NCBI RefSeq assembly: GCF_026013525.1
Contig: NZ_JAPDRA010000002.1
Span: 310,001 to 374,000, forward strand
DNA: 64,000 nucleotides
DNA from: Sphingomonas canadensis
GTDB taxonomy: Bacteria; Pseudomonadota; Alphaproteobacteria; Sphingomonadales; Sphingomonadaceae
Direction of reading: 5' to 3'
In this document: positions 16,314 through 25,080 of the stretch, piece after piece
Numbering within the stretch: the stretch's first letter is position 1
How the letters are laid out: every line of letters starts with the position of its first letter
Notes under the pieces: model-generated
What the model saw: only the letters and a program-made list of their open reading frames with translations
Told to the model about the DNA's origin: nothing
Database searches by the model: none
Position numbers and translations under genes: made by a program

Positions 16314-17243
16314 CTATCCCAGCGCGGCGCGCAGCCGCTCGATATCCTCGCGCCGGGCGAGCTGCGTGCCGGGGGCGAGCAGCGCGGCGGCGCCGGCGGC
16401 CAGGCCCCAGCGCACCGCCTCCGCCGGTTCCGCCCCGCGTGAGAGCATCAGCACCATCGCCGCGATCATCGAATCCCCGGCGCCGACGCCGCTCACGGCC
16501 TTGACCGGGATCGCCGCGAACCGCTCCGCCCCGGCTTCGCTGACCAGCAGCGCCCCGCGCTCGGCGAGCGACACCAGCACCATCTGCGCAAAGCCGCGCG
16601 CCAGCAGCTCGCGGGCCGCTTCCACCTGTGCCGCCTCCTCGCTCACATCGCGTCCGGCCAGCGCGCCCAATTCGCTGTAGCTCGGCTTGATCAGGAACGG
16701 GCGCACGCCCTCGCATGCCGCCAGCGCGGGGCCGGAGCTGTCGATCACCAGCCGGGCGCCGGTGCGCGCGGCGATGGCGGCGATGCGGCGGTAGAGCGCC
16801 GCCGCCTCCACACCCGGCGGCATGCTGCCGCTCACCACGATCCAGCGCGGCGGCCCGCCGATTCCCTCCAGCGCGGCGATCACCGCGTCCAGCTCGGCGG
16901 GGGCGATCTGCGGGCCGGGCAGGATGAAGCGGAACTGGTCGCCGCTGCCGGTCTCGTCCACGGTGAAGCTCTCGCGCGTGGTTCCGGCGATGGGGACGGG
17001 CAGGGCGGGCACCCCGGCCCCGGCCAGCAGCGCGCTCACCGCGGCGCCCGTCGGCCCGCCCGCGGGGAACAGCGCGATCGCGTCGCCACCCAGCGCGCGC
17101 ACCACCCGCGCCACGTTGATCCCGCCGCCGCCGGGATCGCGCCGGGGCGGCGCACAGCGCAGCTTGTGGACCGGCTCGACCTGCGGAACGCTGGTCGTCA
17201 CGTCCAGCGCGGGGTTCATCGTCAGCGTTACGATTTCGGCCAT
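16314..17243 (-). CDS. pfkB: 6-phosphofructokinase, PfkB (ribokinase) family
   Basis: 309-residue sugar kinase very like E. coli PfkB: LTMNPALDVTTSVPQVEPVHKLRC at the N-terminus, PGGGGINVARVVRALGG, FPAGGPTG, VVSGSMPPGV, VIDSSGPAL, and the anion-hole/catalytic signature GVGAGDSMIAAMVL with the base Asp. It phosphorylates fructose-6-phosphate or a related phosphosugar. Sphingomonads mainly use the Entner-Doudoroff route, so its role may be tied to stress or gluconeogenic balance. The ATG at 17243 has AGGGAG upstream. It follows the COG2187/COG0645-type kinase by eight bases in one operon. Confidence 0.9.
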   Translation of the reverse strand: MAEIVTLTMNPALDVTTSVPQVEPVHKLRCAPPRRDPGGGGINVARVVRALGGDAIALFPAGGPTGAAVSALLAGAGVPALPVPIAGTTRESFTVDETGSGDQFRFILPGPQIAPAELDAVIAALEGIGGPPRWIVVSGSMPPGVEAAALYRRIAAIAARTGARLVIDSSGPALAACEGVRPFLIKPSYSELGALAGRDVSEEAAQVEAARELLARGFAQMVLVSLAERGALLVSEAGAERFAAIPVKAVSGVGAGDSMIAAMVLMLSRGAEPAEAVRWGLAAGAAALLAPGTQLARREDIERLRAALG

Positions 17244-17251
17244 CGGCTCCC

Positions 17252-18340
17252 TCAGCGGCGCACGCGGTTCAGCACGGCGCGCGCCGCGGGAACGATCAGG
17301 TCCAGCGGGCGGTTCACCCGCATCCGGTGCCATCCGCCCAGATCGCCCACCGGCCGGCGCGATTGATCGCGCACCACGTCGATGCTGGCGTCGGATGCGT
17401 CGCCGGCCCGTTCGGCGACGCGGGCGATGCGGTCCTGCTCGGGCGCCTCCAGCCAGATGCCGGTGAAGGGCGCGCGCATCTGGCGGGCGAGCAACTCGGC
17501 CACCTCGCGCTCGCTGCGGCTCATGAACACGCCGTCCAGGATCACGCTGGTCCCGCACGACAGATGCTGCTGGGCGGATTCGAACATCGCCTCGAACGTC
17601 TCTTCGTCGTTGCGGCGGGTGTAATGGGCGGGGGGCAGCCGGGTTTCGGGGGGCAGCCCGGCGATGCGCTTGCGGAACACGTCGCTGCGCAGGATGCGCG
17701 CGCCCGGCGCCCGGCCGATGCGGCTGCCCAGCATCCGCGCCAGCGTCGTCTTGCCCGTGCCCGAAAGCCCGCCGATCGCCACCAGCCGCGGCGGCACGGG
17801 GTTGAGCAGCTCCAGCGCCAGCCGCGCGTCGCGCGTGCGCAGCGACAGGAACAGCGGCAGCAGCGTCCATCCCGCCGCGCCCTGGGGCGATACGTCGACA
17901 TAGCGGTTGGCGATCATGTTCGCCTGGGTGCCCAGGCCGATCGACCAGAGGTCCGCCAGCAGCGCCGCCAGATCGAGCAGCACGTCGATCGGCTCGCCGG
18001 CGCCGGGCGCCAGGCGCAGCTCGCCGTCCACGATCGCGATGCTGGCCAGCCCGATGTCGCCATGGCCGCGCCGCACCCTTCCGGAGCGCGAGCGGGTGTC
18101 CAGATGGGGGGTGCAGCGCGTCAGCTCGGCCGCCTGCGCCGCCAGCAGCGGATCGTCCGCCGCCAGCCGCGCGCGCACCAGCGCGGCATCGTCGGCCGCC
18201 AGCGCGGGGGCCGCGGCATGAAGCGCGACGATGCGATCGGCCAGCCGCAGCATCGCCGGCGGTTCCAGCATGCGCAGCGCCCCGGGCTCGCTCAGCAGCG
18301 AACCCGTCGAAGCATCCGAACTCGCGGCATCCGCCGCCAT
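17252..18340 (-). CDS. Shortened phosphotransferase-like/AAA kinase fusion (COG2187-COG0645 type)
   Basis: 362 residues. The N-terminal half keeps the aminoglycoside-phosphotransferase-like piece HGDIGLASIAIVDG followed by DVLLDLAALLADLWSIG, but lacks about the first 130 residues of full COG2187 proteins. The C-terminal half is a P-loop kinase: Walker A GLSGTGKTTLARML, ILRSDVFRKRIAG and VILDGVFMSRSEREV. Substrate unknown. The full-length architecture occurs in the mycobacterial DosR-regulon protein Rv2004c, and pfkB homologues share that regulon, so co-operonic pfkB here suggests a hypoxia or stress link (inference). Start ATG 18340 with GAGAGG upstream. Confidence 0.78.
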   Translation of the reverse strand: MAADAASSDASTGSLLSEPGALRMLEPPAMLRLADRIVALHAAAPALAADDAALVRARLAADDPLLAAQAAELTRCTPHLDTRSRSGRVRRGHGDIGLASIAIVDGELRLAPGAGEPIDVLLDLAALLADLWSIGLGTQANMIANRYVDVSPQGAAGWTLLPLFLSLRTRDARLALELLNPVPPRLVAIGGLSGTGKTTLARMLGSRIGRAPGARILRSDVFRKRIAGLPPETRLPPAHYTRRNDEETFEAMFESAQQHLSCGTSVILDGVFMSRSEREVAELLARQMRAPFTGIWLEAPEQDRIARVAERAGDASDASIDVVRDQSRRPVGDLGGWHRMRVNRPLDLIVPAARAVLNRVRR

Positions 18341-18434
18341 CGCACCTCTCCATCCAGGCGCCGGCCAGTGCGCCCGGGGGAGCTGATAGCGGATCGTTTT
18401 GCGATTGGCACCACCCCTGGGCGCGCCGCCTGCA

Positions 18435-19583
18435 TCACCGCGCCGGGGCGGCTGCCAATGCCTGGCGGATCGCGGTGTACAGCGGCTTGGGCTTGAACGC
18501 CGCGTCATAGGGCGTGGCGCGCATCGGCGCCTTGTCCTTGCGCGGGCTGAAGCCGTTGAGCCAGGTGTATTTGTCGCACATGCCCCAGGCGAGCACGTCC
18601 TTGAGCTGCGTGTAGCTCAGGCAGATGTCCAGATAGGCCTTGGAATAGTCCGCGATCGCGCGGTCGCGCGTGGCGATATCGGCGGGCAGCGCCGCGTCGT
18701 TCACGTCGAATTCGGTGATGGCCAGCCGGTATCCCATGCCCACCACCTCGTCCAGGAAGGCCCGCCAGTCGGATTCCTGGCGCCCCACCAGCCGGGCGGT
18801 GGGCTCGTTGCCCACCCAGATGTGCGATTGCAGCCCCAGCGTGTCGCACGGCACCCCGCGCTTGCGGAAAGCCTCCAGCATCTTCAGCACGCCGCTGCGG
18901 AACGGGCCCTGGCCGGGTTCCCAGCTCATATAGTCGTTATAGACCAGCTCGGCGTCCGGCGCGGCGGCGCGGGCGGTGTGGAAGGCAAGGTCCAGCATCG
19001 CCTCCGTTCCGCCCATCGCCTTCGACACGTTGGATTCGCGCAACGCGCCGGTCTGGTCGTCCACCGTCTCGTTGACCACGTCGAAGCTGGCGATCCGCCC
19101 GGCGTAGAGCTTGCCCACCGTCTTGATGTGCTGGGTCAGCAGGCGGGTGGCTTCCTTCTTCGGATCCGCGCCGAAATCATGGTCGAGCAGCCAGCGGGGG
19201 AAACGCTCGGTCTTGTGCCAGAACAGCGTGTGGCCGCGCATCGCCATGCCCTTGGCCTCGGCATAGTCGATCATGTCGGCGAAGCGTTCGACGTCGAAGG
19301 TCTTGGCATCGGGGCGCAGCGCCTGCCACTTGAACTCGTTCTCTGCCACCAGCACGCCGCAGTCGCGCTCCAGCAGCGCGGCATAGGCGGGGTTGGCGAA
19401 GGATGCGCGGTCGGCGCCGGACTGGCTCCAGGAGACGCACGATCCGAAGCGCAGGCCGCGGGTCTTCGCCACCGCGTTCAGCCCCGGCTCGCCCTGTGCC
19501 ATGGCAAGGGCGCGGCCGGCGCCCGCCGTCAGCGCCGCGATGCCGCCCGCGGCCAATGCGGTACGGCGCGTGAGCCTGGTCAT
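18435..19583 (-). CDS. GH10 endo-1,4-beta-xylanase, Tat-exported
   Basis: 382 residues. Begins MTRLTRRTALAAGG, a twin-arginine signal. The GH10 barrel shows NEFKWQALRP, GHTLFWHKTERFPRWL, the acid/base Glu in FDVVNETVDD, NDYMSWE, GLQSHIWVG, the nucleophile Glu in LAITEFDVND, and WGMCDKYTWLNGF. It cuts the beta-1,4-xylan backbone, probably in the periplasm or outside. Start ATG 19583 with GAGGAAG upstream. It lies directly after manD (stop-to-start 22 bp) and belongs to the xylan locus. Confidence 0.94.
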   Translation of the reverse strand: MTRLTRRTALAAGGIAALTAGAGRALAMAQGEPGLNAVAKTRGLRFGSCVSWSQSGADRASFANPAYAALLERDCGVLVAENEFKWQALRPDAKTFDVERFADMIDYAEAKGMAMRGHTLFWHKTERFPRWLLDHDFGADPKKEATRLLTQHIKTVGKLYAGRIASFDVVNETVDDQTGALRESNVSKAMGGTEAMLDLAFHTARAAAPDAELVYNDYMSWEPGQGPFRSGVLKMLEAFRKRGVPCDTLGLQSHIWVGNEPTARLVGRQESDWRAFLDEVVGMGYRLAITEFDVNDAALPADIATRDRAIADYSKAYLDICLSYTQLKDVLAWGMCDKYTWLNGFSPRKDKAPMRATPYDAAFKPKPLYTAIRQALAAAPAR

Positions 19584-19605
19584 CTTCCTCTCCTCGGTTG
19601 CGGGC

Positions 19606-20817
19606 TCACCAGCTAAAGACGGTGCCGTCCTCAAGCCGCGCGACCGGAAGGTACGCCCGCTTGTATTCGTATCTGGCGGCCAGGGCCTCGTCGATGGTCA
19701 CGCCCAGCCCGGGTGCATCGCCCGGATGCAGCATGCCGTCCGCCAGGCGATAGGCGTGCGGGAACACCGCGTCGGTCTCGTCGGTGTGGCGCATATATTC
19801 CTGGATTCCGAAATTGGGCACCGAGAGTCCGAAGTGCAGCGCCGCGGCCATGCACACCGGCGACAGGTCGGTCGCGCCATGGCAGCCGGTGCGCACCTGG
19901 TAGAGATCGGCCAGGCTGGCGACGCGGCGCAGGTGGGTGATCCCGCCGCCGTGGACCACGGTCATGCGGATATAGTCGATCAACTGCTCCTCGATGAGCT
20001 GCTTGGCGTCCCAGATGGTGTTGAACACCTCGCCCACCGCCAGCGGCGTGGTGGTGTGCTGGCGGATGACGCGGAAGGCGGCCTGGTTCTCGGCTGGTGT
20101 CGCATCCTCCAGCCAGAACAGGCGGAAGGGCTCTAGCTCCTTGCCCAGCCGCCCCGCCTCGATCGGGGTGCAGCGATGGTGGACGTCGTGCAGCAGGTGG
20201 ACGTCCCATCCCAGCGCGTCGCGCGCCTTCTGGAACAGCGGCGGCACCGATCGCATGTATTTCTCGGTCGACCACAGGCTTTCGGTCGGCAGGTCCGCGT
20301 CGGCGGGCTCGTAGAAATAGCGGTCCTTCGACACGCCATAGGTCGCCGCCAGCCCCGGCACGCCCGATTGCAGGCGGATCGCCCTATAGCCCTGCTCCTT
20401 GTAGTGGAGCGCGTTGTCGATCGTCTCCTCGATGTCGCGGCCGTTGGCGTGGCCATAGACCATGCAGCCCTCGCGGCTCGCCCCGCCCAGAAGCTGGTAG
20501 AGCGGCAGCCCCGCCACCTTGCCCTTGATGTCCCACAGCGCCATGTCCACCGCGGCGATCGCCGCCATGGTCACCGGTCCGCGCCGCCAATAGGCGCCCT
20601 TGTAGAGGAACTGCCAGACGTCCTCGATCCGGTGCGCGTCGCGGCCGATCAGCATCGGCACGACATGCTCGGAAAGATAGCTGGCCACCGCCAGCTCGCG
20701 CCCGTTCAGCGTGGCGTCGCCCAGTCCCGTCACGCCGTCGCTGGTTTCGATCAGCAGCGTCACGAAGTTGCGGCCCGGGCAGGTGATGATCACCCGTGCC
20801 GATTTGATGCGGCTCAT
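19606..20817 (-). CDS. manD: D-mannonate dehydratase ManD (enolase superfamily)
   Basis: 403 residues, matching characterised ManD length. Family marks: [24 protein letters not shown] at the start, [20 protein letters not shown] (catalytic Arg/Tyr region), the metal/base pair [26 protein letters not shown] and the [10 protein letters not shown] loop. It dehydrates D-mannonate to 2-keto-3-deoxygluconate, the step that takes glucuronate released from glucuronoxylan into central metabolism. Start ATG 20817. It shares a divergent control region with aguA, containing the TAGCGCTA operator. Confidence 0.93.
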   Translation of the reverse strand: MSRIKSARVIITCPGRNFVTLLIETSDGVTGLGDATLNGRELAVASYLSEHVVPMLIGRDAHRIEDVWQFLYKGAYWRRGPVTMAAIAAVDMALWDIKGKVAGLPLYQLLGGASREGCMVYGHANGRDIEETIDNALHYKEQGYRAIRLQSGVPGLAATYGVSKDRYFYEPADADLPTESLWSTEKYMRSVPPLFQKARDALGWDVHLLHDVHHRCTPIEAGRLGKELEPFRLFWLEDATPAENQAAFRVIRQHTTTPLAVGEVFNTIWDAKQLIEEQLIDYIRMTVVHGGGITHLRRVASLADLYQVRTGCHGATDLSPVCMAAALHFGLSVPNFGIQEYMRHTDETDAVFPHAYRLADGMLHPGDAPGLGVTIDEALAARYEYKRAYLPVARLEDGTVFSW

Positions 20818-20893
20818 GCGCGGCGACTCCTCGCCTTGCGATCTGCGCGCTCCGCCATATCCCCCTCCTGCGACTCTGAACAATATTGTCTGA

Positions 20894-20907
20894 TGATAGC
20901 GCTACCA
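20894..20907. promoter_or_regulatory. LacI-type operator in manD/aguA divergent promoter
   Basis: TGATAGCGCTACCA contains the palindromic core TAGCGCTA (20897-20904). The same 14 bases recur exactly at 52798-52811 before xylX, and the core recurs before the TonB receptor and GH3. Confidence 0.82.
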
Positions 20908-20913
20908 ATGGTG

Positions 20914-20939
20914 CCATGCTATCGGCCCATGCTATCGGC
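20914..20939. repeat. Perfect 13-bp tandem direct repeat with operator half-sites
   Basis: CCATGCTATCGGC is repeated twice without a gap, immediately after the operator. Each unit contains GCTATC, the complement of the operator half-site GATAGC, so it may give extra regulator contacts. Confidence 0.7.
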
Positions 20940-20988
20940 TTTGTCAACGGCATCCTATGCCGGCCGATGTGGAGAGGACGGGATACGC

Positions 20989-23142
20989 ATGGTGAAGTGG
21001 CTTGTTTCGCTGGCGCTGGTGCTTGCCATCGCGCTGCCGGGCGTGGCGCGCGCCGAGGACGGGTACGACCTGTGGCTGCGCTATCGCCCGGTGGAGGGCG
21101 AATGGCACAAGGCCTATGATCCCGCCGTCACCGCGCTGGTGGTGCAGGGCGGCGGCGCCACGATCGCGGCCGCCGCGGCGGAGCTGGAGCGCGGGGTCAA
21201 GGGGATGCTGGGCCATCGCCTGCCGCGCACGGGATCGGTGGCGGCGGATGGCGCGGTGGTGATCGGCACACCCGCCACCTCGCCGATCGTCGCAGCGCTG
21301 GGGCTGCCGCTCGCGGGTCTTGGCGACGAGGGCTATCTGATCCGCTCGGTCACGATCGACGGGCGCCGCGCCACCGTGATCGCCGCGAACGGGGAGAAGG
21401 GGGTCCTCTACGGCGCCTTCCGCCTGCTCAAGGCGATGCAGCTCCGCGAGCGGATCGACGCGCTCGACATCGCCGACGCCCCGAAGCTCAAGCTGCGCGT
21501 GCTCAACCATTGGGACAATCTCGATCGCCATGTCGAGCGCGGCTATGCGGGGCAATCGCTGTGGGACTGGCAGAAGCTGCCGCTGCACCTCGATCCGCGC
21601 TACACCGATTATGCCCGCGCCAACGCCTCGATCGGCATCAACGGCGTGGTGCTGACCAACGTCAACGCCAATGCCGAGATACTGAAGCCCATCTGGCTGG
21701 AGAAGGTGAAGGCGCTGGCGGGGGCGTTCAGGCCCTATGGCATCCGCGTCTATCTCACCGCGCGGTTCAGCGCGCCGATCGAGATCGGGGGACTCAAGAC
21801 CGCCGATCCGCTCGATCCCGCGGTCGCGGCATGGTGGAAGGCGAAGGCGGACGAAATCTATCGCGTCATCCCCGATTTCGGCGGCTTCCTGGTGAAGGCC
21901 AATTCGGAGGGGCAGCCGGGGCCGAACGACTATCATCGCACCCATGCCGATGGCGCGAACATGCTGGCCGACGCGCTGGCGCCGCACGGCGGGATCGTGA
22001 TGTGGCGCGCCTTCGTCTATGCCGCCGAGAACCCGGAGGACCGCGCGAAGCAGGCCTATACCGAGTTCCAGCCGCTCGACGGCAGGTTCCGCGACAATGT
22101 GATGGTGCAGGTGAAGAACGGCGCCATCGATTTCCAGCCGCGCGAGCCCTTCCATCCGCTGTTCGGCGCGATGCCGCGCACGCCGATGATGATGGAGTTC
22201 CAGATCACCAAGGAATATCTCGGCTTCGCCACCCACCTCGTCTACCTCGGCACGATGTGGGAGGAGGCGCTGGCCGCCGATACTTTCCGCCCGGCGCGCG
22301 GCACCACGGTGGCCGATGTGCTGGAAACCGCGGTGGATGCCGCCGCGCCCACCGGCATGGCCGGGGTCGCCAATATCGGCAGCGACCGCAACTGGTCCGG
22401 TTCGCAGTTCGATCAGGCCAATTGGTACGCCTATGGCCGCCTCGCCTGGAACCCGCAGGGCGGGGCGGAGGCGATCGCGCGCGAATGGATCCGCATGACG
22501 TGGAGCGGCGATCCCGCCACCGTCGATGCCATCGCCGGGATGATGATGGGATCGCACGAGGCGGTGGTCGATTACATGACCCCGCTCGGCCTCGCCCATC
22601 TGATGGCGACGGGCCACCATTATGGCCCCGGCCCCTGGGTATCCGATCTGGCGCGGCCCGAATGGAACCCGGCCTATTATCACAAGGCCGACGCCGCCGG
22701 CATCGGCTTCGACCGGAGCAGGACGGGCAGCAACGCGGTGGCGCAATATGCCCCCGAACTCGCCGATCGCTTCGGCAGCGTGAAGAAGGTGCCCGAGGAA
22801 TTCCTCCTGTGGTTCCATCACCTGCCCTGGGATTTCCGCGTCCGCTCCTCGGGCCGGACGCTGTGGGACGAGCTGGTGGTCCGCTACGATCGCGGCGTCG
22901 CGGCGGTGGCGGCGATGCAGGCGCGCTGGGCCGCGCTGGAGAGCAGGGTGGACCGGCGCCGCTGGGAGGAGGTCCGCGACTTCCTCGCCATCCAGCGCGA
23001 GGAGGCGCAATGGTGGCGCGACGCATCGATCGCCTATTTCCAGTCGGTCTCGAAACGCCCGCTCCCCGAAGGCCACGCCGCCCCGCCCATGCCGCTCGAC
23101 CATTACAAGGCGATCGACAACCGCTACGCTCCGGGGAACTGA
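20989..23142 (+). CDS. aguA: GH67 alpha-glucuronidase
   Basis: 717 residues with a signal peptide (about 1-22, ending RARAED). It removes (4-O-methyl)glucuronic acid from the non-reducing end of xylo-oligosaccharides made by GH10 xylanase. Catalytic landmarks of GH67 are present: the acid Glu in KANSEGQPGPNDYHRTHADGAN and the base pair in NGAIDFQPREPFHP and MMMEFQITKEYLG. ATG start with GGAGAGGA upstream. Divergent from manD, which processes the released uronate, and convergent with the cupin-like gene. Confidence 0.94.
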   Translation: MVKWLVSLALVLAIALPGVARAEDGYDLWLRYRPVEGEWHKAYDPAVTALVVQGGGATIAAAAAELERGVKGMLGHRLPRTGSVAADGAVVIGTPATSPIVAALGLPLAGLGDEGYLIRSVTIDGRRATVIAANGEKGVLYGAFRLLKAMQLRERIDALDIADAPKLKLRVLNHWDNLDRHVERGYAGQSLWDWQKLPLHLDPRYTDYARANASIGINGVVLTNVNANAEILKPIWLEKVKALAGAFRPYGIRVYLTARFSAPIEIGGLKTADPLDPAVAAWWKAKADEIYRVIPDFGGFLVKANSEGQPGPNDYHRTHADGANMLADALAPHGGIVMWRAFVYAAENPEDRAKQAYTEFQPLDGRFRDNVMVQVKNGAIDFQPREPFHPLFGAMPRTPMMMEFQITKEYLGFATHLVYLGTMWEEALAADTFRPARGTTVADVLETAVDAAAPTGMAGVANIGSDRNWSGSQFDQANWYAYGRLAWNPQGGAEAIAREWIRMTWSGDPATVDAIAGMMMGSHEAVVDYMTPLGLAHLMATGHHYGPGPWVSDLARPEWNPAYYHKADAAGIGFDRSRTGSNAVAQYAPELADRFGSVKKVPEEFLLWFHHLPWDFRVRSSGRTLWDELVVRYDRGVAAVAAMQARWAALESRVDRRRWEEVRDFLAIQREEAQWWRDASIAYFQSVSKRPLPEGHAAPPMPLDHYKAIDNRYAPGN

Positions 23143-23174
23143 GCCGGGCGTCTCCGGCCGGCCACCGTCCCCCT

Positions 23175-24191
23175 TCAGGGCCGCTGCAACCCCCGCAGCA
23201 GATACTGGCGGACATAATCGCGCAGCCGCGGCGTCGGCGTGCCCAGCACGCCGCGATGTTCGGGCGCCAGATGCTCCGCCGGATCGCCATGCTTGCGGAA
23301 CACGAAGGTGTCGAACATCGCCTGCCACGCCGCGCGCCGTTCCGGGGGCAGCGGGCCGATCGTGGTGGCGGCATAGACCATCGCGTCGAAGCGCGCGGCC
23401 ATGTCGGGCGAATCCACCCACCAATAGTTCACCAGCACGTTGACCGGCGACAGCGCCTCGACATGGTGCCACCACAGCGCCGGGATGAAGATCGCATCGC
23501 CCGGCTCCAGCTCTGCCGACACGGCATGCGCCATCGCTTCGGCGAAGCGCGGGTAGCGGTCCAGGTCCGGCGCGGCCAGGTCCACCATGCTCGCGGGCTG
23601 CCCGGCCATCGTATGGTCGAGCGGCCCGGCGTAGAGATTGTGGATCTGGTCCGGCGGGAACAGCGTGAAGCGCCGCCGCCCGGCCGCCACCACCGCGATA
23701 TTGTCCGAAGCGTCGAAATGGGTGCTGACGATGCTGGCGTTGCCGATCCAGATGCGCGGCACCCCACCCATCGCCTCTGCGGCGGGCAGGGGGTTCGCCT
23801 CGGCCAGCCCGGGCAGCAGCCGCGCCGTCTCCAGCGCGCCGGCATAGACGGCGGGCGGCTCGGCGGCGGCCTCGATCCCCTCCAGATAGCGCAGCAGGCC
23901 GCTGAGCGGCCCCCGGCGGCGCTCGAAGTTGAAGCCGCGCATGTCGGCGGCATAGAAGAAGCGCCGTCCGGCCCCCGGCGCCGCCCAGAAGGCCTCCACC
24001 TCCGCGCCCCGATCGAAGCCGAGCAGATAGCTGGAAAGCGCGCCCGTGCCCTCGCGCGCGGCCGCCACCAGCGGCCAGCGCGCGGCCAGTCCGCGGATCA
24101 CGACGGGGCGGTATGCCGCGGCCAGCGCCGCAGCGCCGCCCTCCAGCGCGCCGGCATCCATTTCGCCGATGCGTCCGCCGCCGCCATTCAT
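23175..24191 (-). CDS. Cupin-like (JmjC-fold, Cupin_8) oxygenase-like protein
   Basis: 338 residues. The Fe(II)-binding facial triad of the cupin/JmjC fold is visible: STHFDASDNIAVV (HxD) and the distal His in WWHHVEALSPVNVLVNYWW. Further landmarks are YRPVVIRGLAARWP, FYAADMRGFNF and LFPPDQIHNLY. Relatives are 2-oxoglutarate-dependent hydroxylases, and this branch is commonly encoded beside TonB receptors and tryptophan-halogenase-like genes. Substrate unknown. Start uncertain: ATG 24191 chosen; GTG 24236 and ATG 24161 are alternatives. Divergent from the DUF6445-like gene. Confidence 0.83.
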   Translation of the reverse strand: MNGGGGRIGEMDAGALEGGAAALAAAYRPVVIRGLAARWPLVAAAREGTGALSSYLLGFDRGAEVEAFWAAPGAGRRFFYAADMRGFNFERRRGPLSGLLRYLEGIEAAAEPPAVYAGALETARLLPGLAEANPLPAAEAMGGVPRIWIGNASIVSTHFDASDNIAVVAAGRRRFTLFPPDQIHNLYAGPLDHTMAGQPASMVDLAAPDLDRYPRFAEAMAHAVSAELEPGDAIFIPALWWHHVEALSPVNVLVNYWWVDSPDMAARFDAMVYAATTIGPLPPERRAAWQAMFDTFVFRKHGDPAEHLAPEHRGVLGTPTPRLRDYVRQYLLRGLQRP

Positions 24192-24289
24192 TCCGTGGCC
24201 CGCCTTCCCGGAAACATGACAAGGTAATTCAGACACATATGGAAAATAGCTGACATAGCCAGGAAAGCGCGCTGCGCCAGGGTCGTGCG

Positions 24290-25009
24290 GTGTCCACCGT
24301 TGCGTCGCATGCGTTCTCGCTCAATTCGCGCCCGCGGGTCGCGTCCGCCCGGGTGGGCGAGGAAGGCGAGCCCATCCTGCGCATCGGCGGGCTGATGCGC
24401 AACCCGATGGCGCTGGTCGATCATGCCGCGGGGGAGGGCGTGTTCGCCCCGGCCTATGGCCCGGCGGGCGGCTATCCCGGCGTGCGCGCGGCGGCGCCGC
24501 TCGATTATGTCGCTGCCGTGGTCCGCGCGCTCGATCCGCTGCTGTGCCAGGCGTTCGGCCTCGGCGCGGCGCGGCCTGCGCACGCCGAGTGCAATTATTC
24601 GATGGTCACGCTGCCCGCCGAACGGCTGGTCGCGGATCAGCGCGCGCCGCATGTCGATACCGATACGCCAATGCAGCTCGCGCTGCTCCACTATCTGTGC
24701 GGCCCGGAACATGGCGGCACGGGCTTCTTCCGACATCGCGCCACCGGATTCGAACGGGTGACGCCCGATCGCCTCGTCCGCTATCGGGCCGCGCGCGCGC
24801 AGGATGCGCCGCCCGGCCCGGGCTATGCCGCCGGCGATAGCGGCGCGTTCGTCCAGACTGCCGCGGTCCCGGCCGCGTTCGATCGGATGCTCGTCTATCG
24901 CAGCCATCTTCTCCACTCCGGGCTGATCGCGCCCGCAGCGCCGCTCTCCGCCGATCCCCGGCGCGGGCGGCTCACCGCCAACATCTTCCTCACCTACGCA
25001 CCGTCCTGA
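24290..25009 (+). CDS. DUF6445-family protein (2OG-oxygenase-like fold)
   Basis: 239 residues. It shows an HxD-like pair in QRAPHVDTDTPMQLALLHYL, GGTGFFRHRATGFE, and a distal His followed by Arg in VYRSHLLHSG and RGRLTANIFLTY, the order expected in prolyl-4-hydroxylase-like 2-oxoglutarate oxygenases. The family usually travels with TonB receptors, cupin-like proteins and tryptophan-halogenase-like proteins, as here. Function not established. The GTG start at 24290 has only a weak ribosome-binding site (CAGGG). It is convergent with the TonB receptor, which ends 72 bp away. Confidence 0.75.
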   Translation: MSTVASHAFSLNSRPRVASARVGEEGEPILRIGGLMRNPMALVDHAAGEGVFAPAYGPAGGYPGVRAAAPLDYVAAVVRALDPLLCQAFGLGAARPAHAECNYSMVTLPAERLVADQRAPHVDTDTPMQLALLHYLCGPEHGGTGFFRHRATGFERVTPDRLVRYRAARAQDAPPGPGYAAGDSGAFVQTAAVPAAFDRMLVYRSHLLHSGLIAPAAPLSADPRRGRLTANIFLTYAPS

Positions 25010-25020
25010 TCCGGAGTTCG

Positions 25021-25056
25021 AAAAAAAAGGCGCCGCCGGGGTGAACCGGCAGCGCC
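25021..25056 (-). terminator. Rho-independent terminator of the TonB receptor
   Basis: On the minus strand the hairpin formed by 25046-25056 and 25029-25039 (10 of 11 pairs, six-base loop) is followed by a run of eight U (25021-25028). It also separates the convergent DUF6445-like gene. Confidence 0.9.
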
Positions 25057-25080
25057 AGGGCAGGGTGTGATCGTCGATGC

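Noticed and set aside
18379-18400. Single GATAGC half-site upstream of the COG2187/COG0645-type kinase gene as a seventh LacI site
   Set aside because: No second half-site or TAGCGCTA core; expected by chance.
20944-24222. Very long minus-strand open frame (over 1000 codons) opposite aguA and across the cupin-like gene
   Set aside because: Arg/Gly/Ala-rich translation with no domain. It mirrors real plus-strand and minus-strand genes in another frame, common in high-GC DNA.
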